Origin: Erysipelotrichia bacterium | GTDB lineage: Bacteria > Bacillota_I > Bacilli_A > Erysipelotrichales > Erysipelotrichaceae | Length of the DNA: 64,000 bases | Assembly: GCA_018333955.1 (NCBI GenBank) | Contig: JAGXSD010000058.1 | Span: 34,550 to 98,549 of the forward strand | Reading direction: 5' to 3' | The notes under the pieces: model-generated | The model's input: the letters and a program-made list of their open reading frames with translations, nothing else | Database searches by the model: none | Told to the model about the DNA's origin: nothing | Shown: piece by piece, positions 1-8,372 of the stretch | Layout of the letters: every line of letters starts with the position of its first letter | How positions within the stretch are numbered: the first letter of the stretch is position 1 | Made by a program: the position numbers and the translations under genes

Positions 1-16
1 AAAAGGAAGGTCAATC

Positions 17-1012
17 ATGAAAGTATTATTATACTTTGAAGGAGAGAATTTAATCTCAAAATCTGGGATTGGACGTGCTTTAAAACATCAAAAACGTGCT
101 CTAGAGCTTGTAGGTGTTGATTATACGACAGATGTCATGGATGATTATGATATCCTTCATATCAATACCGTTGGAATTACAAGTCCTCTTGTAGTAGCAC
201 AAGCTCACGCTTTAGGGAAAAAGGTGGTTTATCATGCCCATAGCACTGAAGAGGATTTTAGAAATTCGTTTATTTTATCGAATCAAATAGCACCATTAGT
301 TAAGCAACATCTTATAAACATGTATCAAATGGCGGATGTGATTATCACACCAACTCCTTACTCAAAATCCTTACTAGAGAACTATGGCATCATCAAACCT
401 ATTTATGCTGTCTCCAATGGGATTGATTTATCACGATATTCAAAAGATGCTGAAAAAGAGAAAACTTTTAGAAGTTATTTCCATCTTGCACCTGAGGATA
501 AAGTGGTGGTCAGTGCAGGACTTTATCTAAAACGTAAAGGCATTATTGATTTTATGGAAGTTGCACGAATGATGCCAGAAGTAACTTTTATATGGTTCGG
601 TTCGACTCCACGAATTGCATTAAGTCAAGAAGTAAAACGTGCCATTGATCATCATCCTGTCAACGTGAGATTACCGGGATATCTCAAAGGTCCAGGATTT
701 GAAGGAGCATTTTCAGGAGCTGATGCGTTTTTCTTCCCTTCACTTGAAGAAACCGAAGGGATTGTAGTGCTTGAAGCGTTAGCATCGAAACAAAAGATTG
801 TCGTTAGAGATATTGGAGTTTACCAAGGTTGGTTAAATCATGGTCAGAACTGCCTTATGGGATCAACCAATCACGAGTTTGTGAATCATCTCAAAGCGAC
901 ACTCGATGGGAAATATCCTAATGAACTTATCGAACAAGCTTATCAGACAGCTAGTGATCGTAGCCTTGATAAAGTGGGGCAACAACTAAAAGCGATTTAC
1001 GAATCTTTATGA
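17..1012 (+). CDS. Glycosyltransferase family 4, glycolipid type (LafB/BgsA-like)
   Basis: A 331-residue GT-B glycosyltransferase. It probably adds the second hexose to monoglucosyl-diacylglycerol at the cytoplasmic face of the membrane. The N-terminus (KVLLYFEGENLISKSGIGRA) matches my memory of streptococcal and enterococcal diglycosyl-DAG synthases. The C-terminal half has the nucleotide-sugar site, with FPSLEETEGIVVLEA near residues 245-260 carrying the family-4 ExxxxxxxE pattern. An AAGGAAGG ribosome site precedes the ATG. It is followed by a flippase-like gene and a second glycosyltransferase, which supports a glycolipid or lipoteichoic-acid anchor role. The sugar added is inferred. Confidence 0.8.
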   Translation: MKVLLYFEGENLISKSGIGRALKHQKRALELVGVDYTTDVMDDYDILHINTVGITSPLVVAQAHALGKKVVYHAHSTEEDFRNSFILSNQIAPLVKQHLINMYQMADVIITPTPYSKSLLENYGIIKPIYAVSNGIDLSRYSKDAEKEKTFRSYFHLAPEDKVVVSAGLYLKRKGIIDFMEVARMMPEVTFIWFGSTPRIALSQEVKRAIDHHPVNVRLPGYLKGPGFEGAFSGADAFFFPSLEETEGIVVLEALASKQKIVVRDIGVYQGWLNHGQNCLMGSTNHEFVNHLKATLDGKYPNELIEQAYQTASDRSLDKVGQQLKAIYESL

Positions 1013-1021
1013 ACATCTTAA

Positions 1022-1049
1022 TTGACTTATTTGTATGATTTGATATAAT
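1022..1049 (+). promoter_or_regulatory. Sigma-A promoter of the flippase-like gene, leaderless geometry
   Basis: TTGACT (1022-1027), a 16-bp spacer and TATAAT (1044-1049). Only six bases separate the -10 box from the ATG at 1056, and no ribosome-binding site is visible. The transcript should therefore start at or next to the start codon. Confidence 0.75.
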
Positions 1050-1055
1050 ACAATC

Positions 1056-2069
1056 ATGAAAACAAACAAGTCGATGCTTTTGAACTTTATGATTATAATT
1101 TCAGTCATTGGATTGATGATTTTCATCATGGCCGATGACTTTTCTTCTATTACACAAATTTTGAGTAGTATACGCTTAAGTTATGTCGTCTTAATTGTTT
1201 TACTTACTATTTTTTATCATGTTTTAGTCGGGGTATCACTTACAAGACTAGCTCGTGTCTCAAATCCTAAATATACTTATTTAAAAGGTATTCATAACGC
1301 ATTCATAGCAGCTTTTTTTCATGGTATAACACCTGGATCAAGTGGCGGTCAAGTTGCGCAAGCAATCATTTTTAATAAACAAGGTGTAAATTCTGGAGCT
1401 GCAGCAAGTATACTTTGGATTGAATTTATCATTCATCAAGCAGCCTTAGTGATTGTAGGATTTGTTTTTCTCTTTACAAAAGTAGGAATTTTAAGAATGC
1501 TTAATCCAACCATTCAACTCCTCGTATTTTTAGGATTCATTATGAATATGATTGTGCTATTATTCTTATTCTTAATTGTTCAATCACCACGATTTAACAA
1601 GTGGTTTCTTATTAAGGGACTCCATATACTTAAAAGCATTCGTGTAATTAAATCTATTGAGAAAAATCAACAAAAAGTTATAGAATTTGTTCATCAATTT
1701 GAACAAGCACAAACCATGTTAATGAACAATCTTGATGAAGTAGCACGAGTCACAATCATGTCTATATGTAAGATAACATTATTCTATTTTATCCCTTATC
1801 TTGTGTTGCGATCATTTGGAGTCCAACTCATTAGAGTTAATTTCTTAGATATTATGGCTTTGTCTGCATTTTTGGGTATGTTGAAGGTATTTGCACCACT
1901 TCCAGGGGGAGCTGGTGGAACAGAAGTGCTATTCATTATCTTATTTTCAATCTTTACGAATCAAATCGTAGCAACTTCTACCATGATAGTGTGGCGTTTT
2001 GTCTCGTTTTATATGATAATGTTAATAGGCTTTTTATTCTACATGACATACAAACTTAAAATGAGGTAA
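1056..2069 (+). CDS. Lysylphosphatidylglycerol synthetase-type flippase-like membrane protein (UPF0104/YbhN family)
   Basis: A 337-residue polytopic membrane protein with about eight hydrophobic segments. It carries the family signatures HGITPGSSGGQVAQA near residue 90 and PLPGGAGGTE near residue 278. Members are the transmembrane (flippase) part of MprF-type proteins without the synthetase domain. It lies between two glycolipid glycosyltransferases, so a role in moving lipid or glycolipid across the membrane is plausible. The mRNA appears leaderless: the -10 box ends six bases before the ATG and no Shine-Dalgarno is seen. The next gene starts two bases after its stop. Confidence 0.8.
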   Translation: MKTNKSMLLNFMIIISVIGLMIFIMADDFSSITQILSSIRLSYVVLIVLLTIFYHVLVGVSLTRLARVSNPKYTYLKGIHNAFIAAFFHGITPGSSGGQVAQAIIFNKQGVNSGAAASILWIEFIIHQAALVIVGFVFLFTKVGILRMLNPTIQLLVFLGFIMNMIVLLFLFLIVQSPRFNKWFLIKGLHILKSIRVIKSIEKNQQKVIEFVHQFEQAQTMLMNNLDEVARVTIMSICKITLFYFIPYLVLRSFGVQLIRVNFLDIMALSAFLGMLKVFAPLPGGAGGTEVLFIILFSIFTNQIVATSTMIVWRFVSFYMIMLIGFLFYMTYKLKMR

Positions 2070-2071
2070 CT

Positions 2072-4060
2072 ATGCGAATCGGATTATTTGCTGACACGTA
2101 TGCTCCGGATATTAATGGAGTAGTCAGTTCAATTGTGACACTTCAAGAAGGACTAATCGAACTAGGGCATGAAGTGTTTGTGATTACGACACATAACAAT
2201 CTAATTTCAACAAAATTTGAAAACAATGTTTTAAGATTACCTGGAATTGAAATCAAGAAACTATATGGGTATGTGCTTACCACGCCAGCCCATTTTCTTG
2301 CGTACAATCATGTGAAATCGATGAACCTGGATGTTATTCATGTTCATACTGAATTTGGTGTTGGTATTTTTGGTCACATTATGGGGAGTATGTTAAAACT
2401 TCCTATTGTATCTACCTACCATACAACCTATGAAGATTACACGCATTATGTGAACATTTTCAATTCTAAAACTATCGAACGCTTAGCAAAGAAAACAGTG
2501 ATGAAGTTATCACGACTTTATGGTTCTCACTGTATGGCGATTATTTCACCATCAGAAAAAACTAAAGAGATGTTGGAGCGATATCAAATAGAAACACCAA
2601 TCCATGTTATTCCAACAGGATTAAATCTAGATAAATTCAAAAAAGTATACTCAACTTCAGAGAAAAAGGATTTCAGAGTGAAGTTAGGTATTAATGATGA
2701 TGATTTTATTATCACTTATGTAGGAAGAATCGCAAAAGAGAAAAGTATTGATGTTGTGATAGATGGAATGGCTGAACTGAAGAAAATTAACCAAAGAGTT
2801 AAGTTTCTTATCGTAGGTGCTGGACCTGAATTAGAAGAACTTCAATCACAATGTGAAAAACTTAAACTTAATGATTGTGTTATATTTTATGGAAAAGTTC
2901 CAAATCAAATGGTTTCAGAGATATATGGTCTATCAGATATGTTTGTTTCTGCATCACTAACTGAGACCCAGGGACTTACTTTTATTGAAGCATTAGCTTC
3001 AGGATTACCTGTATTCGCAAGAAAAGATGATGTTCTTGAAGAATTAGTGTTTGATAATGAAACTGGGTATTATTTTGATTCAGCTAAGGAATTTGCACTG
3101 AAGGTTGATTCATATACTAAAATGAGTCAAGAAGATCGAATCAAGATTGAAAGTAATGCTCATCAAGTCGTCGAAAAATTTGATCGATTAAGTTTTGCGA
3201 AAAAAGTTATCTCAACTTATGAACTTGCGATGAAGCGTTACTTTTCAACTTATTATATTGAAGATATCATAGTACGAAATGATATTTCAGAAGTTGAACT
3301 AATTTCAAAGTTTGAGAAAAGCAAGGTTAAGATTTTCCCTGATATTGTAAGACAGCTCAAACTTAAGAAGGGATCTATTGTGAATAAAGAGACATATCAA
3401 CGGTTTGAAGAGGAGCAGAAAGTTGTTGATGCATTTGAGAAGTGTGTGAGAAAGATTGCGTTTAAAGATCGTACTCGAAAAGAAATTTTTGATTTTCTTC
3501 ACCAACTTGGTGATCTCAATGCGACTCAAATGAATGCAATCATTTCAAAACTTGAATCTTATGGATATATTGATGATGTGAGGTACACATCTTCGATGAT
3601 TATGAACTTTCAATCTTTGCTTGTTGGGCAAAACAAGATACTTAAATCATTGCAAGATAAGGGAATACCATATGAAATGATTCTCAAGGTTCTTAGCGAA
3701 GAGAATAGTCAAAGTGAATATGAACGTGCTGTTATGTTTGCGGAAAAGACAAAATCTTCACTTCATGACATGCCTTTACTGGCGAAGAAAAGTAAAATTA
3801 GGAATAGACTTATTTCACGTGGATTTGAATCTTCATTAGCTACTGAAGTTGTGAACCAATTAGATTATGATATGGATGAAACCGAAGAGTTCATTATCTG
3901 TCAAAATGAAGCAATGAAACTTAAAGAAAAACTTGCGAAGAAAGACTTAGATCCTTATAAAGCGCGTCAAACTTTATTGCGCCAGCTTGTCAACAAAGGA
4001 TTTAGATTTGAAACTATCCAACAAGTGATTGATGGATTAAAGGAGGATGAAATTGGTTAA
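2072..4060 (+). CDS. Glycosyltransferase family 4 (monoglucosyl-DAG synthase-like) fused to RecX
   Basis: A 662-residue two-domain protein in one uninterrupted frame. Residues 1 to about 385 form a family-4 glycosyltransferase of the LafA/BgsB type: MRIGLFADTYAPDINGVVSS at the start, the acceptor-side HTEFGVGIFG, and ETQGLTFIEALASGLP as the nucleotide-sugar motif. From about residue 400 the protein changes to RecX, the RecA modulator. Its three-helix repeats include a RTRKEIFDFL-type segment and the hallmark LESYGYIDDVRY near residue 505, and continue to the C-terminus. Why a membrane glycolipid enzyme would carry RecX is unknown. The stop codon overlaps yhaM by 14 bases. Confidence 0.85.
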   Translation: MRIGLFADTYAPDINGVVSSIVTLQEGLIELGHEVFVITTHNNLISTKFENNVLRLPGIEIKKLYGYVLTTPAHFLAYNHVKSMNLDVIHVHTEFGVGIFGHIMGSMLKLPIVSTYHTTYEDYTHYVNIFNSKTIERLAKKTVMKLSRLYGSHCMAIISPSEKTKEMLERYQIETPIHVIPTGLNLDKFKKVYSTSEKKDFRVKLGINDDDFIITYVGRIAKEKSIDVVIDGMAELKKINQRVKFLIVGAGPELEELQSQCEKLKLNDCVIFYGKVPNQMVSEIYGLSDMFVSASLTETQGLTFIEALASGLPVFARKDDVLEELVFDNETGYYFDSAKEFALKVDSYTKMSQEDRIKIESNAHQVVEKFDRLSFAKKVISTYELAMKRYFSTYYIEDIIVRNDISEVELISKFEKSKVKIFPDIVRQLKLKKGSIVNKETYQRFEEEQKVVDAFEKCVRKIAFKDRTRKEIFDFLHQLGDLNATQMNAIISKLESYGYIDDVRYTSSMIMNFQSLLVGQNKILKSLQDKGIPYEMILKVLSEENSQSEYERAVMFAEKTKSSLHDMPLLAKKSKIRNRLISRGFESSLATEVVNQLDYDMDETEEFIICQNEAMKLKEKLAKKDLDPYKARQTLLRQLVNKGFRFETIQQVIDGLKEDEIG

Positions 4061-4988
4061 TATAAAAGAGTTTAAAGATAAAGAAAAGCACGAACAACCT
4101 TTATTAGTAAGTAATATTCTTCAAGGTGTGACCACAAAAGGTTCACCCTATTTATCAATAACTTTGCAAGATAAATCAGGTCAGATTGAAGGAAAATTAT
4201 GGGATGTTAAGCCTGAGCAACTTCAAATCATCAAACAAGGCATGATAGTTTTAGTTTCCTTTGAGGTATTAAATTATCGTGAGCAACTTCAACTTAAGAT
4301 TTTTGATGTAAAACCATTGGATCAAAAAACCGTTTCAATTGATGATTTCCTACCAGAATCTGATGTGTCCTCTGAGGAATTAAAATTATCAATTGAAGGC
4401 TTTATTTCTCAGTTGAAGAATCCAGTGTATAAATCTTTAGTCAGTGCTATTGTGACTGAAGTAGGATATGATTTCTATGAATACCCTGCCGCAAGTAAAA
4501 ATCATCATGAATTTAAAGGTGGACTTGCAAGCCATGTGGTAAGTATGATTAAACTTGCGAAGGAAGTACTTCGTTTATATCCAATGTTAGATCATGATTT
4601 ATTGATGAGTGGGATACTACTCCATGACATTGGTAAGACTGTAGAACTTTCAGGACCTATTTTGACCGAATATACAACGGTGGGGCGTCTACTTGGGCAT
4701 ATCTCAATTGTGAATGCCATGATTTATCATCATGCGAAATTGTTGGGCATAGAGAATAAAGAAGAGACTATGTTACTTCAACATGTCGTCTTATCCCATC
4801 ATGGTCAGTATGAATTTGGTTCGCCTGTTCTTCCACTTGTTCCTGAGGCTGAAGTTTTACATTTGATTGATAACTTAGATGCAAGATTAAACATGTTTTC
4901 TAAAGCTATGGAAAATATTGAAGAGGGAATGTTTACTCAAAGAATATTCAGTTTAGAGAATAGAAGTTTTTATAAGAAAAAAGGTTAA
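4047..4988 (+). CDS. yhaM: 3'-5' exoribonuclease YhaM family (OB-fold plus HD domain)
   Basis: A 313-residue protein with an N-terminal OB-fold (residues about 15-100, including LQDKSGQIEGKLWDV) and a C-terminal HD metal-dependent domain. HHEFKGGLASHV and the HDIGK dyad (about residues 193-197) show the HD domain. This is the layout of YhaM, a Bacillota exonuclease acting on RNA and single-stranded DNA 3' ends. The start is uncertain: the GGAGG box directly abuts the ATG at 4047. A TTG at 4053, two codons in, is better spaced (six bases). It is translationally coupled to the glycosyltransferase-RecX gene. Confidence 0.88.
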   Translation: MKLVNIKEFKDKEKHEQPLLVSNILQGVTTKGSPYLSITLQDKSGQIEGKLWDVKPEQLQIIKQGMIVLVSFEVLNYREQLQLKIFDVKPLDQKTVSIDDFLPESDVSSEELKLSIEGFISQLKNPVYKSLVSAIVTEVGYDFYEYPAASKNHHEFKGGLASHVVSMIKLAKEVLRLYPMLDHDLLMSGILLHDIGKTVELSGPILTEYTTVGRLLGHISIVNAMIYHHAKLLGIENKEETMLLQHVVLSHHGQYEFGSPVLPLVPEAEVLHLIDNLDARLNMFSKAMENIEEGMFTQRIFSLENRSFYKKKG

Positions 4989-4991
4989 TTA

Positions 4992-5026
4992 AAACACCGT
5001 GCTTCATTACAATGGTCACGGTGTTT
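4992..5026. terminator. Rho-independent terminator between yhaM and the HIT gene
   Basis: A perfect 10-bp stem (4992-5001 with 5017-5026) is followed by a T-run on the plus strand. It lies between converging genes and could act in both directions, although the minus-strand T-run is weaker. Confidence 0.8.
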
Positions 5027-5035
5027 TTAAATATA

Positions 5036-5434
5036 TCATAATTTAATGTCTTGATGGAGCGAGAATAAATCAATCTGTTCTTTAACTTGTTTAAAAGATT
5101 CAAACAAATGATGATCGACCTTATATCTAGGAATGATATGAAAATGGGTATGAAATACACTTTGACCCGATGATTCATGAACATTACTTACAATATTATA
5201 TCCTGTAGCTTTCAAGACTTCATCATAATGTTTTGTAATGATTTTAATGACCTCGAAGCAACGATGAATGGTTTCATCTGAAGCTTCAAGTACGTGTTCA
5301 CTATGATGCTTTGGAACGACTAAGGTATGTCCTTTACTCATTGGGAATATGTCTAAAAATGCATAGGTGTGTTCATCTTCATATATTTTATATGATGGAA
5401 TTTCTTGATGGATAATTCTACAAAAAAGGCACAT
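5036..5434 (-). CDS. HIT-family nucleotide hydrolase/transferase
   Basis: A 132-residue histidine-triad protein. It has the zinc-type CxxC near the N-terminus (MCLFCRII), the alpha-beta HIT core, and the catalytic HTHFHIIP near residue 98. Such proteins hydrolyse purine nucleoside phosphoramidates or related dinucleotides in the cytoplasm. The start chosen is the ATG of MCLFC, preceded by AAGGAG; a longer frame upstream lacks a ribosome site. It lies just downstream of the PrsA-type gene pair, separated from it by a terminator hairpin, so it may be expressed by readthrough. Confidence 0.88.
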   Translation of the reverse strand: MCLFCRIIHQEIPSYKIYEDEHTYAFLDIFPMSKGHTLVVPKHHSEHVLEASDETIHRCFEVIKIITKHYDEVLKATGYNIVSNVHESSGQSVFHTHFHIIPRYKVDHHLFESFKQVKEQIDLFSLHQDIKL

Positions 5435-5452
5435 GGCATTCTCCTTATTAAA

Positions 5453-5471
5453 AAGCCGCAATTAGCGGCTT
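5453..5471 (-). terminator. Terminator overlapping the end of the lipoprotein gene
   Basis: On the minus strand the stem AAGCCGC/GCGGCTT (5465-5471 with 5453-5459) is followed by five Ts. The 5' arm encodes the last codons of the lipoprotein and its TAA stop sits in the loop. Confidence 0.7.
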
Positions 5472-6322
5472 GGTAAAAATTTAGATTGACTTCCGTTTTT
5501 AATAGCATTGTAGACGTTGATGTCATAAATTGTGAAACCAGCATCTGTAAACTCTTTTAACCACATAGTATCAATAAGCGTAGAAACTGCGGATAATGAA
5601 GTGATCATTTCTTCTTGGAATCGTGATGGAACTGCTTCAATCACTTCAACAATGTAGAACTTGCTATTAGCGCTGATGAGTTCTTGAGTAAGCATTGGTC
5701 CATTAGCATCTTTTAAGAATGTCTTGACAGTAGCAGGAAGATTGCTGTCGCGATGATATGTTGCAAGTTGCCCGAAGAAATCAAGAGAAGTAGTATTGGC
5801 TTTTCCTAATTCTTCAGTATTTCCACCAGCTTTAATTGCAGCAAGAACTTCTTTGGCATCTTCTTCAACTGCAAATTCGATGATGCGTGCACGACGTGGA
5901 TAATATGTCGCAACAACGAAATCCAGATTTGCTTCAATATAGGTTTTCATCATGACGTTTTGTTGTGCTAAAGGCACTAATGCTCTTTCAACGTAGTCTT
6001 CTTCAGAAGTATAACCTAATGATTTCAAACCTAGTAAGAAATCATCTTTAAGGATATCTTTCATAAGAACTAAATCTTTTTGAGCCATCTCTCTAACTTC
6101 GTCAGTAACTTCAACTTTTGCATTTCTAATGACATTTTTTGCCATGTTGATGATCACCGTTGATGTATCACCGCTAATCATAAATTGGAATACTTGATCT
6201 TTAGTAATAGTAGTATCACCAATTTGAAGGACTTTTTCACTTGGATTTGATAATTTTGCGACTGCATCACTACATGCTGCAAGAGTTAATACTAGAGTGA
6301 GGAGAATAAGTATTTTTTTCAT
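5462..6322 (-). CDS. PrsA/SurA-like lipoprotein without a visible PPIase domain
   Basis: A 286-residue exported lipoprotein. The signal peptide MKKILILLTLVLTLAAC ends in a clear lipobox (LAAC) with cysteine 17. The rest resembles the helical chaperone part of SurA/PrsA proteins (IGDTTITKDQVFQFMIS near residue 35), but I see no parvulin PPIase motif. The start is set at the second of two close ATGs, because AAGGAG is eight bases before it and almost touches the first one. It lies directly behind the PpiC-containing gene, so the pair probably work together as extracytoplasmic folding factors. Confidence 0.72.
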   Translation of the reverse strand: MKKILILLTLVLTLAACSDAVAKLSNPSEKVLQIGDTTITKDQVFQFMISGDTSTVIINMAKNVIRNAKVEVTDEVREMAQKDLVLMKDILKDDFLLGLKSLGYTSEEDYVERALVPLAQQNVMMKTYIEANLDFVVATYYPRRARIIEFAVEEDAKEVLAAIKAGGNTEELGKANTTSLDFFGQLATYHRDSNLPATVKTFLKDANGPMLTQELISANSKFYIVEVIEAVPSRFQEEMITSLSAVSTLIDTMWLKEFTDAGFTIYDINVYNAIKNGSQSKFLPSR

Positions 6323-6323
6323 A

Positions 6324-7307
6324 TTATTCATCTCCTTCTTCTTTGTTAAGTTCAGCGAAATAATCTAAGAAACGTTTTTCAAACTCTGCATTCCCAAAGG
6401 TTAATCCTAAAGATTGTGCCTTTTCCCAGATTAGTGTTTGTTGAGCATTTGGGAATAACGAAACCATTGAACTTAAGAATTTTTGATCCTTCACAATGTC
6501 TTCTTTTGCTAATGAATCTAAACGAATAATATGATAACCATAAGTTGTTTTAACCCATGCAGATAACTGACCTTCTTCAGTTAAAGCAAGAGATGCTGCT
6601 AAGAATTCAGGGACAAATTGAGTCGTCGAATCCACAAGTCCTAAACTACCATTTGTTGCAACAGAGCCTGTGTCATCTGAATATTGTTTTGCTAATTGAG
6701 CGAAGTCTTCACCTGCTTCAATTTTTGCTTTAACAGTATCGAGTTTTGTTTGTTCTGCTTCAGTAGGTTGATTTGGGTTTGTCATACGCACTAAGATGTG
6801 ACTCACAATACGTGGTTTTCTTTGTTCAAGATACTGATTGAACTGTGCTTCTTCAGTAAAATAAGTAGTCATCAAATCTTCCAACATTAATGCACTTTCA
6901 AAGAATAAGTGCATATCACTAATGCGATCGATTCCTACAGCTTTTAGTGCTTCTAACAAATAGGTTTCGTAATCAGCACCATAGTAATCTTTAAAACTCT
7001 TGATGGTTGACTCAGCTTGTAAACGTGCATCAGTAATAATGTCATCAGTACGGTTACCGACTTGTGCTAGAACTGCTCTCTCAAATAATTGATATACAGC
7101 TTGAATACCAAATGTACGCTCTAATTCTAAATAATATTCATCTACAGTAATCGCTTGTCCATTAATTTCGAAGACGATATCTTTACCATTAACAGTTTTA
7201 CCTGGTAATAAGTCTTTTGTCTGCTCAAGGGCGAAAAAAACCGTCGCACCAGCGAACAAAATACCGATAAGAACAATGAACCAATTTTTCTTAATAAAAT
7301 TGATCAT
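6324..7307 (-). CDS. Membrane-anchored peptidyl-prolyl isomerase, PrsA/PpiC type
   Basis: A 327-residue protein with one N-terminal membrane anchor (residues about 9-28). It has no lipobox, unlike classical PrsA. A SurA-like helical region follows, and then a parvulin (PpiC) domain near residues 165-270 with RIVSHILVR, FAQLAKQYSDD, and TYGYHIIRL motifs. It would help secreted proteins fold outside the membrane. The start is the ATG after AAGGAGG; an in-frame extension upstream has no ribosome site. Its own promoter lies at 7332-7360, and it is followed immediately by the lipoprotein partner. Confidence 0.85.
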   Translation of the reverse strand: MINFIKKNWFIVLIGILFAGATVFFALEQTKDLLPGKTVNGKDIVFEINGQAITVDEYYLELERTFGIQAVYQLFERAVLAQVGNRTDDIITDARLQAESTIKSFKDYYGADYETYLLEALKAVGIDRISDMHLFFESALMLEDLMTTYFTEEAQFNQYLEQRKPRIVSHILVRMTNPNQPTEAEQTKLDTVKAKIEAGEDFAQLAKQYSDDTGSVATNGSLGLVDSTTQFVPEFLAASLALTEEGQLSAWVKTTYGYHIIRLDSLAKEDIVKDQKFLSSMVSLFPNAQQTLIWEKAQSLGLTFGNAEFEKRFLDYFAELNKEEGDE

Positions 7308-7331
7308 GAAGACCTCCTTGTATGCCACATA

Positions 7332-7360
7332 ATTATAATTTAACCACTAGTAAATTGCAA
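7332..7360 (-). promoter_or_regulatory. Sigma-A promoter of the PrsA-type gene
   Basis: Read on the minus strand: TTGCAA (7355-7360), 17-bp spacer, TATAAT (7332-7337). It lies 25 bases upstream of the start codon at 7307. Confidence 0.75.
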
Positions 7361-7526
7361 TTATACATGATTATTGCGACACTTTTCACACACATTCACA
7401 AAACAAAAATGTGATTTGAAGCACAGTAAAATACAATTAGTCAAAGATTGTCCCAAAATAAGTGCTTTTAATTGAGAAAAGGTGGGTAATTTGATAAAGT
7501 TATTGTCAGGAAGGTAGGTAAACTTA

Positions 7527-8372
7527 ATGTCAGTTTTACAAATTAAAAATCTACATGTATCTATTGAAGATAAAGAAATATTAAAAGGTGTGAACTTAAC
7601 GATTTCAACTGGTGAAATTCATGCAATTATGGGGCCAAATGGAAATGGTAAGTCCACATTATTATCAACCATTATGGGACACCCAAAGTATGAAGTCACT
7701 GAAGGGGAAATTCTTTTTGATGGTGAGAATGTACTAGAAATGGAAGTTGATGAGAGAAGCCGTTTAGGATTATTTTTAGGAATGCAATATCCTCAAGAAG
7801 TTCCTGGGGTGACTAATTCAGATTTCATGAAAGCAGCAATGAATGCACGTCGTGAAACCCCAATCAATCTCTTCTCATTTATTAAAGAGATGGAAAAAGC
7901 AGTTAAAGCTTTGGAAATGAAGCCCGATCTTGCACATCGTTATGTGAACGAAGGTTTTTCTGGTGGAGAGAAAAAACGCAATGAAATTATGCAAATGCTC
8001 CTACTAAAACCAAAAATCGCAATGTTAGATGAAATCGATTCGGGTTTAGATATTGATGCTTTGCGTATAGTTGCTAACGTTATTAATGATATGGTTAAAA
8101 ACAAAGATATGGGAATGATGGTGGTTTCTCACTATGAGCGATTCTTCCAACTTCTTGTTCCAACTCATACTCATATTATGATTGATGGTCAAATAGTCCT
8201 TGATTCTGATGCTTCATTAGTATCAAAAATTGATGCCGAAGGATATGAATGGATTGCTAATGAATTAGGTATTGAAATTGTTGATGAGAATGAAGAAGCA
8301 CCTAAGAAACAAGTTGTAAGTGTAGGATCTTGCGCTGTCAATGAATCAACCAAGGGGGCAAGAAATGTCTAA
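7527..8372 (+). CDS. sufC: Fe-S cluster assembly ATPase SufC
   Basis: A 281-residue ABC-type ATPase that drives the SufBC2D scaffold. It has Walker A GPNGNGKST (residues about 35-43), the signature FSGGEKKRNEIMQ with the SufC-typical KKR, and Walker B IAMLDEIDSGLD. The last 30 residues (including VVSVGSCAVNES) extend beyond the usual 250-260-residue SufC and contain a single cysteine. It heads the order sufC-sufD-sufS-sufU-sufB, typical of Bacillota. AGGAAGG is present upstream of the ATG. It overlaps sufD by eight bases. Confidence 0.96.
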   Translation: MSVLQIKNLHVSIEDKEILKGVNLTISTGEIHAIMGPNGNGKSTLLSTIMGHPKYEVTEGEILFDGENVLEMEVDERSRLGLFLGMQYPQEVPGVTNSDFMKAAMNARRETPINLFSFIKEMEKAVKALEMKPDLAHRYVNEGFSGGEKKRNEIMQMLLLKPKIAMLDEIDSGLDIDALRIVANVINDMVKNKDMGMMVVSHYERFFQLLVPTHTHIMIDGQIVLDSDASLVSKIDAEGYEWIANELGIEIVDENEEAPKKQVVSVGSCAVNESTKGARNV

